A DNA stretch of 64,000 bases from Ornithinimicrobium pekingense DSM 21552 (GCF_000421185.1 NZ_ATWJ01000007.1:248001-312000); one strand, 5' to 3'. Positions 1 to 8,458 are shown, counted from the stretch's first letter. Program-made: numbers and translations. The notes: generated by a model not told the origin, from the sequence alone.

Positions 1-2
1 TC

Positions 3-344
3 GAGGCCTACCGGGCGTTGTCATCGGAGCGACCAGAGCAGCCGGGATGTTGTGCGCAACTACTGAAATTCTTACCAGTGTTCGCGTCCACGCGGTACGA
101 AGACACGAGTCCTATCGACGCTCAGGAGTGGTTGTCGGTGGCGGTGCACGTCGTCTGTGAGCATGTGGACGCGGTTCCGCTGATCGACCGTCTACGCCGA
201 GGGCGGGAAGTGCTTCAACGAGCGACCCAGGCCGGGGTGGATACGCGCCCAATCAAACTCCTGCTTGCCCGCATGCGTAATGTAGGTGGCACTGGAGCCA
301 CTCCGCGCAGGCTGTGGCACGTTCCTTTACGCGGTGACGCATAA
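3..344 (+). CDS. Partial hypothetical protein, C-terminal end
   Basis: An open frame runs in from the left window edge and stops at 342-344. The first internal ATG-type start would be at 18, but the frame is already open from base 3, so this is probably the end of a longer gene. The visible part is about 113 residues, mostly polar with a helical middle (AVHVVCEHVDAVPLIDRLRR), and I recognise no family motif. It lies immediately upstream of a decayed nuclease gene, so it may itself be decayed. The opposite strand is also open here, so coding status is uncertain. Confidence 0.35.
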   Translation, partial: EAYRALSSERPEQPGCCAQLLKFLPVFASTRYEDTSPIDAQEWLSVAVHVVCEHVDAVPLIDRLRRGREVLQRATQAGVDTRPIKLLLARMRNVGGTGATPRRLWHVPLRGDA

Positions 345-381
345 GGAGCGGCTTCAGCCGTAGTCGCACACTGGCCGCCAA

Positions 382-956
382 GTGACAACCGGTAGTGACA
401 ATTGGAAGAGCGTCGCGAGCGAGCCCAACGCCCAGGCCAGTGCCTATTTGGACGTATCCACCGTTGCCCGAGTTCGGATCGCGGGGATCGATACCCCGAG
501 CGGGGGGAGCGCTGCCACGAGGAGGCCGATGCTCGGACGACCGAGCTGGGCCAGGGACCGGGAGGCGGTTCTGGTGAAGGCGGGCGCAGACAGCATCGAA
601 CACTACGGCCACCTCATCCTTACCTTTACGTCGATGGACGCGATGTCGGCCTGACGCTGATTCAGGAGGGCCCTGGCCATCGCCCTGTACGACTCCCGCG
701 ACGGCCGCGGTTGGCACGAGCGCGAACGGAGTACGTCGCCGCTGATGAGGCGAGTCCGCAGGGACACTCCTGCCAGGCGCAGCCAGCCACTCAGCCTGCA
801 CCTCAGCCCCCCGCGGATGGCGGGGGGACCCCACCCGCAGTTCGCGACGTGCAAGGAAGCGAAGGCGAACGGGTACGGCCGGTACTACCGCGGCGTGGAC
901 CCGAGTACCACTGGTACCGTGACGCTGACTGCGACGGGATTGTCTGTGAGCGGTGA
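382..956 (+). pseudogene. Decayed thermonuclease (SNase) with C-terminal excalibur domain
   Basis: Pieces of one protein are spread over two plus-strand frames. VARVRIAGIDTP and VLVKAGADSIEHYGHLILT give the SNase core (pattern RVxGIDTPE and YGR). YVDGRDVGLTLIQEG, then ALAIALYDSRDGRGWHERE in the other frame, then EYVAADEASP, continue the same fold. FATCKEAKANGYGRYYRG followed, after another shift, by EYHWYRDADCDGIVCER is an excalibur calcium-binding domain. Homology order is preserved but at least four frame changes are needed, so the gene is dead or badly sequenced. Intact relatives are secreted nucleases; no signal peptide survives here. Confidence 0.7.
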
Positions 957-1097
957 CCTCACCGTCCCCGCGGCAGGCCGGTCGGTGCGAGGACCCTCCG
1001 CCTTAGCGGCCCGGTAACGTCACGCGGCTGTGGCGATGTCGCCGGCGTGGTCGGTATCGACTGCAGATCCCGGGGCGAAGTTGAGGGTCCCGGGGAG

Positions 1098-1436
1098 TCA
1101 CATCTTCGCGGCGTTGTCCCTGCTCCTCTCGATCGAGTAGCGCGCGTGGTTTTTGGCGACCTTGTCCTGCAGGGCCGTGCTCAGGTCGACGTCGAGGACG
1201 TCGGCTAGCCGCAGGGCGTAGATGAGGACGTCTGCCAGTTCGTCCCGTACTTGTTCGGCTTCCGTGGTGTCCATGATCCGCTTGGATTGCTCAGGCGTGA
1301 GCCACTGGAACAGCGCCACGAGCTCGCCTGCCTCGCCGGCCAGGGCCATGGCGAGGTTCTTCGGCGTGTGAAACTGATCCCAGTTCCTCTCGGCGGCGAA
1401 CTCACGCAAGGCCTGCTGCTCCTGAGTCACATCCAT
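1098..1436 (-). CDS. MazG-like nucleotide pyrophosphohydrolase
   Basis: About 112 residues, the usual size of the RS21-C6/MazG-like dCTP pyrophosphatase family, which hydrolyses (d)NTPs to monophosphate plus pyrophosphate and cleans nucleotide pools. The metal-binding helices show LAMALAGEAGELVALFQW (E-x-G-E) followed by EQVRDELADVLIYALRLADVL (ExxxD, E-L-A-D). I start at the ATG at 1436 (MDVTQEQQALREFAAERNW), because the 23 residues upstream in the open frame look non-coding. The next gene is divergent, with about 98 bases between the two starts. MazG-like proteins are common in phage and defence neighbourhoods; a defence role here is inference only. Confidence 0.85.
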   Translation of the reverse strand: MDVTQEQQALREFAAERNWDQFHTPKNLAMALAGEAGELVALFQWLTPEQSKRIMDTTEAEQVRDELADVLIYALRLADVLDVDLSTALQDKVAKNHARYSIERSRDNAAKM

Positions 1437-1534
1437 GGCGGACAGTGTGCCGGGTCCAGAGCATGGCTCCATAACCGGCCGTCCTGTTGGTGGCACACTG
1501 AACATCCCGTCACCGCATCTAGGAAGGGTTTTCA

Positions 1535-2563
1535 GTGCCTACTGTCGTCATCCAGCCAAGCTTGGGAAACCCGGACGCCCGCCGACACTGGAAGGACACC
1601 ATGGTTCGGCCAGTGCCGCTTGGGCGAATCGATGCGGCATTGACTGAGGAACTACGCCAAGAGTTCATCCGCATGCATCCGGATAACGAAGCTCGGTTTT
1701 GGGGGATGACAGCTAATCAAGACAAGGGCGTGGACAAGCTACGCACAGGGGACGTCGTTCTGTTTACGGGCGCGAACCATGTTCAAGGCATCGGTGAGGT
1801 TGGTCTCGTTCTCCGTAACGCTGCCGTCGGTGACCTCCTGTGGAAGCCCCACCCCGACCGTGGCAGTTATCACAATGTCTACTCCTTGAAGTCGTTCACC
1901 TTCACCCAGATCCCTTACGCCGAGATTTGGGCACTGCCCAGCTTCAACACCGGGGATAACTTTATGGGTGCCCGGTTCCTGACCGGGACGAAGGCGGACG
2001 AGATCCTCACCGGTCTTGACATCACCACACGAACAGCGGCTGAGCGGGAGCGGAGTGCCCAGCAGGCCGAGGTCGAGCGTGCGGCGAAGGTGCTCGGGTT
2101 CGTCGCTGACGAGGCCTTGCACGTTGAGTCCACCGAGTACGTGCATCCCGGCGGGCGCATGACGGTGAACCGCTTCGAGGCTCTGCTCGTCCGCCGCTAT
2201 CGCGAGCATCTCGGCGTCGAAACGCGCCGCATCAGGTGTGACGCTGGAGTGACTGACATGGCCATCGGCACGGACGACGACCTGGAGATCGTCGAGGCGA
2301 AGTCGAACACCAGCCGCCTGAGTGTCCGCACCGCTATCGGCCAACTCCTCGACTACGGCTACCACATCCCCGGAGTTCGAACGTTCACCATTCTGCTCCC
2401 GGCGCAACCGGAGCCTTCGCTGGAGTCTCTTTGCCTGAGACTCGGCATAACGCTCGTTTACCTAGATTCCGAGGGGCACTTCACTCGATGCGAAGCGGCA
2501 CGAGGAGCGCGGGTAGCCATGGCAGCCCTTCTTGCGCCTCTGCTTGAGCAGGCGACAGTTTGA
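1535..2563 (+). CDS. EVE/PUA-like plus PD-(D/E)XK nuclease, putative modification-dependent restriction enzyme
   Basis: 342 residues. The first 140 residues resemble an EVE/PUA-type modified-base reader: FWGMTANQDKGVDKLRTGDVVLFTG, then GIGEVG and a later aromatic segment. The C-terminal half (about residues 205-325) has a PD-(D/E)XK core: VTDMAIGTDDDLEIVEAKS supplies the D and the E-x-K, followed by RTAIGQLLDYGYH, a helix typical of restriction-type nucleases. A reader plus nuclease is the design of type IV enzymes that cut modified DNA. The stop codon TGA (2561-2563) lies in the terminal repeat of an IS element. Joining across the insertion gives eight more codons (PSRPLNTL) before a native stop at 3971-3973, so the protein has lost only its extreme C-terminus. 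The modification recognised cannot be told from sequence. Confidence 0.75.
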   Translation: MPTVVIQPSLGNPDARRHWKDTMVRPVPLGRIDAALTEELRQEFIRMHPDNEARFWGMTANQDKGVDKLRTGDVVLFTGANHVQGIGEVGLVLRNAAVGDLLWKPHPDRGSYHNVYSLKSFTFTQIPYAEIWALPSFNTGDNFMGARFLTGTKADEILTGLDITTRTAAERERSAQQAEVERAAKVLGFVADEALHVESTEYVHPGGRMTVNRFEALLVRRYREHLGVETRRIRCDAGVTDMAIGTDDDLEIVEAKSNTSRLSVRTAIGQLLDYGYHIPGVRTFTILLPAQPEPSLESLCLRLGITLVYLDSEGHFTRCEAARGARVAMAALLAPLLEQATV

Positions 2564-2588
2564 ATCGCCCCGGGTTTCGTGGAGGCTC
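2561..2588 (+). repeat. Left terminal inverted repeat of the IS3-family element
   Basis: 28 bp matching the reverse complement of 3916-3943 at 26 positions. Its first three bases, TGA, act as the stop codon of the interrupted nuclease gene. Confidence 0.9.
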
Positions 2589-2590
2589 GG

Positions 2591-3565
2591 TTAGTTGGTT
2601 CCGGCCCCGGCGGGGACGGGGTTGTCAGGGTAGTGCTGGGGCGTGGTGGTTGCCCAGTGGTGGTCCTCGTACTGGGCGGGTGGGACGTGGCCGAGCTCGC
2701 CGTGCAGGCGTCGGTGGTTGAACCAGTCGACGTACTCGGCGACGGCCAGCTCAACGTCGCTGACGTTGGCCCAGCCACCTTTGGGGCGCATGGCGGGGTT
2801 GCGGATGCACTCGGCCTTGAACAGGGAGTTGAAGGCCTCGGCCATCGCGTTGTCGTAGCTGTCGCCCTTGGACCCGACCGAGGCGACGGCCTCGGCCTCG
2901 GCGAGGCGCTCGGTGTAGCGGATGGCTCGGTATTGATCTCCGCGGTCGCTGTGGTGCGTCAGCCCGGCGAGGTCGCGGCCGGCCCGCCGCCGGGCCCACA
3001 GGCCCATGTCCAGGGCGTCCAGCGCCAGGTCGGTGCGCAGTGAGGTCGACACCTGCCAGCCCACCACCATGCGGCTGAAGACGTCGATCACGAACGCCGC
3101 GTAGGTCCATCCCGCGTGCGTGCGCACGTAGGTCAGGTCGGCCACCCACAGCTGGTTGGGCGCGGCCGCGACGAACTCGCGGTTGACCAGGTCCGCCGGG
3201 CGCTCGGTCTCGGCGCCCTGCCCGAAGGTGGTCCGGGCGGTCTTCTCCCGTGGGATGCCACGTAGTCCGGCCGCCTGCATGAGCCGCTCCACGGTGCAGC
3301 GCGCCACCGCGCTGCCCTTCCGGTTCATCTCGGCGTGGACCTTGCGGGCGCCGTAGACGCCGAGGTTGGCCTTGTGCACGGCCTTGATCTCCTCGGTCAG
3401 CTCTGCGTCGCGCACGGCGCGGGCCGAGAGTGGGCGGTTCCGGGCGGCGTAGTAGGTGCTCGGGGCGATCTGCACGCCGGCGTCCTTCAGGACGGCGCAG
3501 ATCGGCTCGACCCCGAACCTGTCGCGGTGGGCGTCGATGTACTCGACCAGCACCGCGGTGGGCAC
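2591..3565 (-). CDS. IS3-family transposase OrfB (DDE integrase)
   Basis: 324 residues with an HTH_21-like N-terminal part (GVYGARKVHAEM) and an rve catalytic domain. The DDE residues are visible: D in WVADLTYVRTHAGW, D in THHSDRGDQYRAI, and E in NAMAEAFNSLFKAE, ending with YVDWFNHRRLHGELG. OrfB is normally made only as an OrfAB fusion after a -1 frameshift. Its frame stays open upstream of the nominal start and overlaps the end of orfA, as that model needs. The second motif reads SDRGDQY where SDRGSQY is common; this change is next to the catalytic Asp and probably harmless. Confidence 0.93.
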   Translation of the reverse strand: MPTAVLVEYIDAHRDRFGVEPICAVLKDAGVQIAPSTYYAARNRPLSARAVRDAELTEEIKAVHKANLGVYGARKVHAEMNRKGSAVARCTVERLMQAAGLRGIPREKTARTTFGQGAETERPADLVNREFVAAAPNQLWVADLTYVRTHAGWTYAAFVIDVFSRMVVGWQVSTSLRTDLALDALDMGLWARRRAGRDLAGLTHHSDRGDQYRAIRYTERLAEAEAVASVGSKGDSYDNAMAEAFNSLFKAECIRNPAMRPKGGWANVSDVELAVAEYVDWFNHRRLHGELGHVPPAQYEDHHWATTTPQHYPDNPVPAGAGTN

Positions 3566-3567
3566 CT

Positions 3568-3888
3568 CTACCTGAGCTTGCGGTCGAGCTCCGCGGCCGC
3601 GAAAAAAGCCGCGGACGTCTTCAGGATCTCGTTCGCCCGGCGCAGCTCACGGACCTCGCGCTCGAGATCGGCCAGCCGCTGCGCGTCATCGCTCGTGGTG
3701 CCCGGCCGGACGCCGTCGTCGATCTCGGCCTGCCGGACCCAGTTGCGCAACGCCTCGGGGTGCACCCCCAGCTGGTCCGCGACCCTCTTGATCGCCCCAC
3801 GAGCCGACTGCGGGTCAGCCCTGGCGTCCAACGCCATCCTCGTCGCCCGCTGCTGCAGCTCGACGCTGTACTTCCTCGGTGCTGGCAT
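3568..3888 (-). CDS. IS3-family transposase OrfA
   Basis: About 106 residues from ATG 3888 (MPAPRKYSVELQQRATRMAL), the typical length and opening of IS3 OrfA. Residues 30-60 form the helix-turn-helix (IKRVADQLGVHPEALRNWVRQ), and LADLEREVRELRRANEILK is the leucine-zipper-like region used for multimerisation. The upstream in-frame extension to 3987 crosses the terminal repeat and the flanking DNA, so it is not part of the gene. Confidence 0.9.
   Translation of the reverse strand: MPAPRKYSVELQQRATRMALDARADPQSARGAIKRVADQLGVHPEALRNWVRQAEIDDGVRPGTTSDDAQRLADLEREVRELRRANEILKTSAAFFAAAELDRKLR
3601..3607 (-). other. Candidate -1 programmed frameshift heptamer TTTTTTC
   Basis: On the minus strand orfA reads GCT TTT TTC GCG and stops 10 codons later. 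A -1 slip on TTTTTTC gives a frame that runs without a stop into orfB (RGRGARPQAQ then VEVPTAVLVEY). This is the expected arrangement for making the OrfAB transposase in IS3 elements. Confidence 0.7.
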
Positions 3889-3915
3889 GGTGCTCATCAT
3901 CCTTCCCAGGATTGA

Positions 3916-3943
3916 GAGCCTCCACCAGACCCGGGGCGATTCA
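3916..3943 (-). repeat. Right terminal inverted repeat of the IS3-family element
   Basis: 28 bp, partner of 2561-2588. It is followed by GTT, the second copy of the target duplication, and then by the severed tail of the upstream nuclease gene. Confidence 0.9.
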
Positions 3944-3973
3944 GTTCCAAGTCGCCCTCTGAACACACTGTGA

Positions 3974-4297
3974 CGCGAGGCGCGCACAGGCGGTCAAGAC
4001 CGGAGCCCTCGACGGGTGTTCCTGTTCCTTCTGCAGGTGCAGAGCCTTCGATGCCAGGTGCGGGAGTGGCGGGCCGGCAGCTGGGTAGCTCTGGTCGACG
4101 TACAACCCGCACCCCGAGAACGAATGCTCGAGTTCGGCCAGCCGTACCGCGTGTGACGGCTCCAGAGCGAAGCCCGGTCAACAGCGGCACCGGGTTGCGC
4201 CCCAAGCGAGCCCCCCGTAGCTCGGCCAAATTGGCACTTCCCCGCAGGGCTTCAGGCTGGCACAATACTGAGACCACTGGGGCAGGAATGAGCAGTC
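3974..4297 (+). other. Intergenic, no gene seen
   Basis: 324 bases after the severed nuclease tail. Open frames exist on both strands but have no motif, no ribosome site and no domain-like sequence. It probably contains the promoter of the next gene, but no clear -35/-10 pair stands out. Confidence 0.4.
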
Positions 4298-5881
4298 ATG
4301 GGCACGCTAGGGAGGGGTATAACTGCCATTGGCCGCTGCGTGGAACCGGATGTTCGCGAGTCGAACATAGGGGCCAGCCGCCGGCTGGGTCCCGCTCAAG
4401 GCCTAATGGGCGCCGTGACAGCTTTCCTGCTTCTGTGGTTTAGCGTGTTTGCAGGAGTGAGCGCGGTCGCCGCGCCAGCGGGCAACGACGAACCCGCAGC
4501 TCTGTCACTTCTCGTTGTTTCCACGGGAGCAGCTGGGGGAGACGTTTTTGTGCTCCTCTCCAACGATGGGGGGACGGCCGGCACAAATATCGACCTTCGA
4601 GCGCAGGGTCCGCCGGGGACTGAAGTCCAGGTCCACCCGCGACGCGTGTCCAGCCTGCAACCCGGAGAGACGCGCCTCGCGCGGGTGGAAGTTGCAGGAA
4701 CACCCGCCGCTCGTCCAGCTCGTCTAGTCGTACAGGCGACCGCGACAAGTGCTGGCGTCAGCGTAGGGGCAATGGAGGCGATGGAGCTGGCAGCGCCAAC
4801 GGAGTCCACGACCTTAACGATTGCTGGCAGTACCAGCATCACGGATGCTTCCAAAGCGCATCTAGTCGCCGTGCTGGTGAATCCTCATTCGGAGGACATG
4901 ACAGCCGTTCTGACGGCGCGTTCATCCGGAGGGATTGATCTACGCGTTAGTCCGCCTAGCTCGGCGCCGGATTGGAACGCTGGTCAGCAGACTCTTGAGG
5001 TCGAAATGCCGGCCAAATCTGTTGCCAGTGCCATCGTGCATGCGCGGGTGACAGACGCAATCAGCCGGGGGTCTGTGGCCGTCGTTGTTAGTGCTGACGT
5101 TATGGATAAGGCTGGCGTCAGACGCGAGACATTAATGGCCGCTCAAAATCTGCAAGCATCGCTCTCAGCCGACGCTCTGCCCACCTTCTTCGGTGTCAGC
5201 GGAGCGTTGCTGTTTCCCGGCACCGCCATGGTTTACGCGTACCTTGCCGTCTTGAGGTGGGACCAAAAACGCTTGAGGGTCACACCAACGTCCATTGGGG
5301 CCCGATTGTGGCAGGACAAGGAACTGCTGGCGCTAGCAGCGCTTCTTTCTGTGGGGCTTGCCTGGGTCTTTTCCCACGTAGGATTAGGGTCATTTTTCGA
5401 CACTTATACCGTTCCTGATCTAGCAATTGCGACGGCGTTAGCTGCGGTTTTGGGAGCACTATTGGCGCTGCTTCGGGTAGCCATACATCGACGAGGGACC
5501 CGGTTACTGACAAGCGTGAGTTCGAAGTTGGAGGTAGTGCAGGCCAGTGAGACTGCGGATCCATCCAATTTGCGCCCCGTCTACAAAACGTCAAACGACA
5601 AACGTGGTGTGCTCATCCACGTGGATCGCGGCATACCCGTTCTGGCACCGCGAATGGGTTACATGGAAATTGATGTCGATCAAGCAGCACCGAAGTTGCC
5701 GAATAACCAGCCGCAACGCCTATCTGACATAACCCGTCATCTTGCAGAGGACCCGATTGCCAAGGATGATGTCCGACTCGTCTACCTACAGTCGCAAGAC
5801 TGGGTGTCCCATCCCGGAGCGGCCATAGATGCCCGCCCGACTGGTGAGTCGGACGTCCTTCTTCGGTACTCCGACTCCTAA
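4298..5881 (+). CDS. Uncharacterised membrane protein with extracellular Ig-like region
   Basis: 527 residues from ATG 4298. A second ATG at 4406 (residue 37) directly precedes an export signal (GAVTAFLLLWFSVFAGVSAV then AAPA), so the shorter start is credible. Residues 60-290 are Ser/Thr/Val-rich beta-type sequence that looks like two CARDB/Ig-like domains (LLVVSTGAAGGDVFVLLSND; TLTIAGSTSITDASKAHL). Three hydrophobic helices lie near residues 300-320, 343-363 and 373-395. The roughly 130-residue C-terminal part is hydrophilic and, given a cleaved signal and three helices, should be cytoplasmic. GC is visibly lower than in the backbone genes. It is followed by a hairpin and then a second unknown gene on the same strand. 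No family recognised. Confidence 0.7.
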   Translation: MGTLGRGITAIGRCVEPDVRESNIGASRRLGPAQGLMGAVTAFLLLWFSVFAGVSAVAAPAGNDEPAALSLLVVSTGAAGGDVFVLLSNDGGTAGTNIDLRAQGPPGTEVQVHPRRVSSLQPGETRLARVEVAGTPAARPARLVVQATATSAGVSVGAMEAMELAAPTESTTLTIAGSTSITDASKAHLVAVLVNPHSEDMTAVLTARSSGGIDLRVSPPSSAPDWNAGQQTLEVEMPAKSVASAIVHARVTDAISRGSVAVVVSADVMDKAGVRRETLMAAQNLQASLSADALPTFFGVSGALLFPGTAMVYAYLAVLRWDQKRLRVTPTSIGARLWQDKELLALAALLSVGLAWVFSHVGLGSFFDTYTVPDLAIATALAAVLGALLALLRVAIHRRGTRLLTSVSSKLEVVQASETADPSNLRPVYKTSNDKRGVLIHVDRGIPVLAPRMGYMEIDVDQAAPKLPNNQPQRLSDITRHLAEDPIAKDDVRLVYLQSQDWVSHPGAAIDARPTGESDVLLRYSDS

Positions 5882-5884
5882 AAG

Positions 5885-5917
5885 ACGTTGGCGCCTCCCC
5901 GTAGGAGACGCCAACGT
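5885..5917 (+). terminator. Strong hairpin after the membrane-protein gene
   Basis: Perfect 9-bp stem ACGTTGGCG/CGCCAACGT with a further CTCC/GGAG pairing inside, starting four bases after the stop codon. There is no T-run. It is probably a terminator or an mRNA-stabilising hairpin separating the two genes of this cassette. Confidence 0.6.
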
Positions 5918-6015
5918 GATCACTGGACTACATCGGATCTGATCAAGCTGCCATCGGCCTTGGCTACTGCCAGAATCATCGCCGCTGACCACCTCAGGAT
6001 ACCAGGAGGCAGGAC

Positions 6016-7152
6016 ATGCATCAAGGGGACAGTGTGAACATCTTGTCACATCGCGTTCGCGTTAGTTACATCTCGTCAGTACCGTTGGAAGTCTTGCCCA
6101 AATTCGGTGGGCCACAGGAGTTTGCGTTGGCGCTCCAGAGGCCCCCCGTGGTGGGAGACTTTCCATCGCAACTCCCCTTCGGGCCCGGACTCGAAGCAGA
6201 GAACACATTCTGGCTCCGAGTGGTAGAACGCAATCTCCAGACGCCCGTGTCCTCCGGGGAGGCGCCGCACCTACGCCGAGCGGGGGTTCCTTTGCGGTTT
6301 GCCCCCAAGGTTTGGTTCGAGCGTGAGACTAATGATGCACCTTGGAGTCTGCAGCTGCCTCGATTAGAGGTCTGGCTGCATCCCTATGCGCTCAGCAGTT
6401 TTACGAGCATCGACGTCGTCTTCGATCCAGCTATGGAGCTTGGCGATGTGGCGAACGTAGTTGACGCGAATCTCCTCGAGCTACCTCGAGTTAAGGGGCC
6501 GCTTAGCTCGACGGGGGTCCGGATCGACGAGGTCAATGCCCAAGCCTTGTCCGGATTTCTTGACCTCCTGGGGGCCCAGACCCCGCACCAGACCGTGCAG
6601 TATCGTCTATGCACGGTCATCGAGACCAAACCTGGCGACATGGAGGCTATGCCGAAATCAAAGGGCTCTCTGCAGGTTAGTATGCACCGATTGTCGGGTG
6701 GGGATGATCTACTGCCTGCTCCTGCCGATGCATTCGTGGCCACGTGGACTGGGTCTACATATGACTGGTCTCCGGCTCGGCTGTTCTACCTTCTAGCAGA
6801 AGGTGCTTCCTCCTTGAATTTTCAGAAAACATCCGGATTAGGGTCAGCCAGTACACAACATAGGTTTGCCACGATGATGACGGGGTTAATCCTGGCTCAG
6901 CTCAATCTACTACGGGTAGCGCCGCAGTCGAGTAATACCTTCTACAGCGAATGGGCGAAGTTGGCTGCTCAACAGCTCGGTCGACTCTTTGGTCCTAGCG
7001 AACGATTCAAGGACTGGGGCTTGATACCGCAGGCCTTAATGCGGCGTCTCGATGCTACGGCAGCCGTTCAAGCGGTGCTAGGAACCCCGTTGAAGCCGAA
7101 CGAGAACTACCGCGTCGCAGAGTGGGCCGACCCCAAATTAGAAAACAAGTAG
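6016..7152 (+). CDS. Hypothetical protein, second gene of an unknown cassette
   Basis: 378 residues, start ATG 6016 with AGGAGG at 6005-6010, an excellent ribosome site. Soluble, with no signal peptide or transmembrane segment. Mixed alpha/beta composition: an N-terminal beta-rich half (VRVSYISSVPLEVLPKF; PRLEVWLHPYALSSFTSIDVVFDP) and a helical C-terminal third (AKLAAQQLGRLFGPSERF). I recognise no family and see no nucleotide-binding or nuclease motif. Placement 134 bases after a same-strand membrane protein of similar base composition, between restriction genes, suggests a two-gene accessory unit; function unknown. Confidence 0.7.
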   Translation: MHQGDSVNILSHRVRVSYISSVPLEVLPKFGGPQEFALALQRPPVVGDFPSQLPFGPGLEAENTFWLRVVERNLQTPVSSGEAPHLRRAGVPLRFAPKVWFERETNDAPWSLQLPRLEVWLHPYALSSFTSIDVVFDPAMELGDVANVVDANLLELPRVKGPLSSTGVRIDEVNAQALSGFLDLLGAQTPHQTVQYRLCTVIETKPGDMEAMPKSKGSLQVSMHRLSGGDDLLPAPADAFVATWTGSTYDWSPARLFYLLAEGASSLNFQKTSGLGSASTQHRFATMMTGLILAQLNLLRVAPQSSNTFYSEWAKLAAQQLGRLFGPSERFKDWGLIPQALMRRLDATAAVQAVLGTPLKPNENYRVAEWADPKLENK

Positions 7153-7346
7153 CTTCGGATGCAGGCGGCCATCTAATCAGTCGCAACGTGCCCGGCCTAG
7201 TCGATCGCGCCTGCACGCCATGCGGATGCCGGCTCCCGCCTTCCGCGGCGACAGGGGAACGACGCGTTCAACAAGGGACGTGGACGCTGGTGTTCATGTG
7301 TGTAATTCGCCCATAGCGTTCATCCGGTCCATCAAGCCTTGTCCCC

Positions 7347-8243
7347 TCATCGAGGATCGTGGCGCTGGAAGGTTCTACCGTCCTCCTCCCATATGACGGA
7401 GCAGCCGTGTGCTCGCATTAGGTCGACCAAGTCTTCGCTGGGACGCACCGGGACCAGAAGGGCCTTGGTCCGGTGGTCCACAAAGCGGGCGTAGTCGAGT
7501 AACTGCCCCAACCCGGCACGGACGTAGCTCCGGGCGCCCGACGCCTTGGCCTCCACGAGCTCCTCGGCGGTTTTGTTGTAGACGTCCGTGAACAGGTAAC
7601 CACCACCAGGGATAGGGACACGATGACGAACCGCTTCTTGTCCCTGCTTGCTTAGCCACTCGGTGTACCGACCGACCAACCTCGCCTCGCGGCGGACCGC
7701 TTCCCTGGGTTCGTCCGGCCGCTGCGCGGCGTACTTGTCGACGTTGTGGGCCTCGACCGGAAGCTCCTCCGGAACCAACGTGTCAGGGCCGGCTGCATCT
7801 ACCGAGGTCTTGACCACTTGACCCAGCGGAGTGAGACGGAACACGAGGACCGATCGCAACTCACCCTCGCGGTCGAGAGCGTCAGCCCGGTAGTACGGGG
7901 GGTCCGCCAGCATGAACTCGCCAAGGTACGTGGTGTCCCGGCCCGCGCTTCGGAACATACGGATGGTCCGTCCGAGCCCGTCCGCGTCCATGATGGACTT
8001 GTTGCCGCCGGTGCGTAGGGTCTGATCACCCACCTGCCCGTCGCCGGTGTAGTGGAAGGTGCCGTCGGAGTGCCAGCCGTCGTACTTGTAGCCGAACGCC
8101 TCACCGGCACTCGGATTGCTGAAGAGGAAGACGCTTTCCGCCTTGACGGATGGCTCCATCCCGCCATAGCGCCCACCACCCCACCGATCATGCAGTTCCG
8201 ACCGCGGCAGCGTCTGGCCCACTTCGATGTCCCAATCAGCCAT
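7347..8243 (-). CDS. SRA/ScoMcrA-like plus PD-(D/E)XK nuclease, putative type IV restriction enzyme
   Basis: 298 residues. The N-terminal 150 residues match my memory of the SRA-like modified-DNA-binding domain of ScoMcrA-type proteins: RWGGGRYGGMEPS, VFLFSNPSAGEAFGYKYDGW, FHYTGDGQVGDQTL. The C-terminal part is a PD-(D/E)XK nuclease: GGGYLFTDVYNKTAEELVEAKAS supplies D and E-x-K, followed by RAGLGQLLDYARF. The second half resembles the C-terminal nuclease of the gene at 1535. Such proteins cleave methylated or phosphorothioated DNA and act alone in the cytoplasm. The start at 8243 gives a natural domain boundary (MADWDIEVGQTL); no clear ribosome site is visible. It is divergent from the Mrr-like gene. 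Confidence 0.75.
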   Translation of the reverse strand: MADWDIEVGQTLPRSELHDRWGGGRYGGMEPSVKAESVFLFSNPSAGEAFGYKYDGWHSDGTFHYTGDGQVGDQTLRTGGNKSIMDADGLGRTIRMFRSAGRDTTYLGEFMLADPPYYRADALDREGELRSVLVFRLTPLGQVVKTSVDAAGPDTLVPEELPVEAHNVDKYAAQRPDEPREAVRREARLVGRYTEWLSKQGQEAVRHRVPIPGGGYLFTDVYNKTAEELVEAKASGARSYVRAGLGQLLDYARFVDHRTKALLVPVRPSEDLVDLMRAHGCSVIWEEDGRTFQRHDPR

Positions 8244-8458
8244 ACTGCGCAGTCAATCACGGTCAGTCTTCGCTCGGCGCACCACCTCGACAGACGGACT
8301 GAAACTTCAGCTGCCGGATACCAATCCGCCCGGCGGCCTTGAAGACCTAACGGCCGACCGACTAGAGGTGGCGTGTCGGGGCCCAGTCGCCGGACGGGGT
8401 GTAGCGTCGCGGAGGCCGAAATGTTGTGTGTGGGCAAGGTGCTCTTGAGGAGGTTGGC

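Larger units (their letters stand above)
2561..3943 (-). mobile_element. IS3-family insertion sequence, complete
   Basis: A 1383-bp element bounded by 28-bp imperfect inverted repeats (26 of 28 match) that begin TGAATCGCCCCGGGT at both ends. The trinucleotide GTT occurs just outside each end (2558-2560 and 3944-3946), consistent with the 3-bp target duplication of IS3 elements. It carries two overlapping minus-strand reading frames, orfA (helix-turn-helix plus leucine-zipper region) and orfB (DDE integrase), joined by a candidate -1 frameshift site. All parts are intact, so the insertion looks recent. Confidence 0.93.

Noticed and set aside
2579-3043. Plus-strand frames across the IS element
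   Set aside because: Antisense to the DDE transposase and low-complexity Val/Gly-rich.
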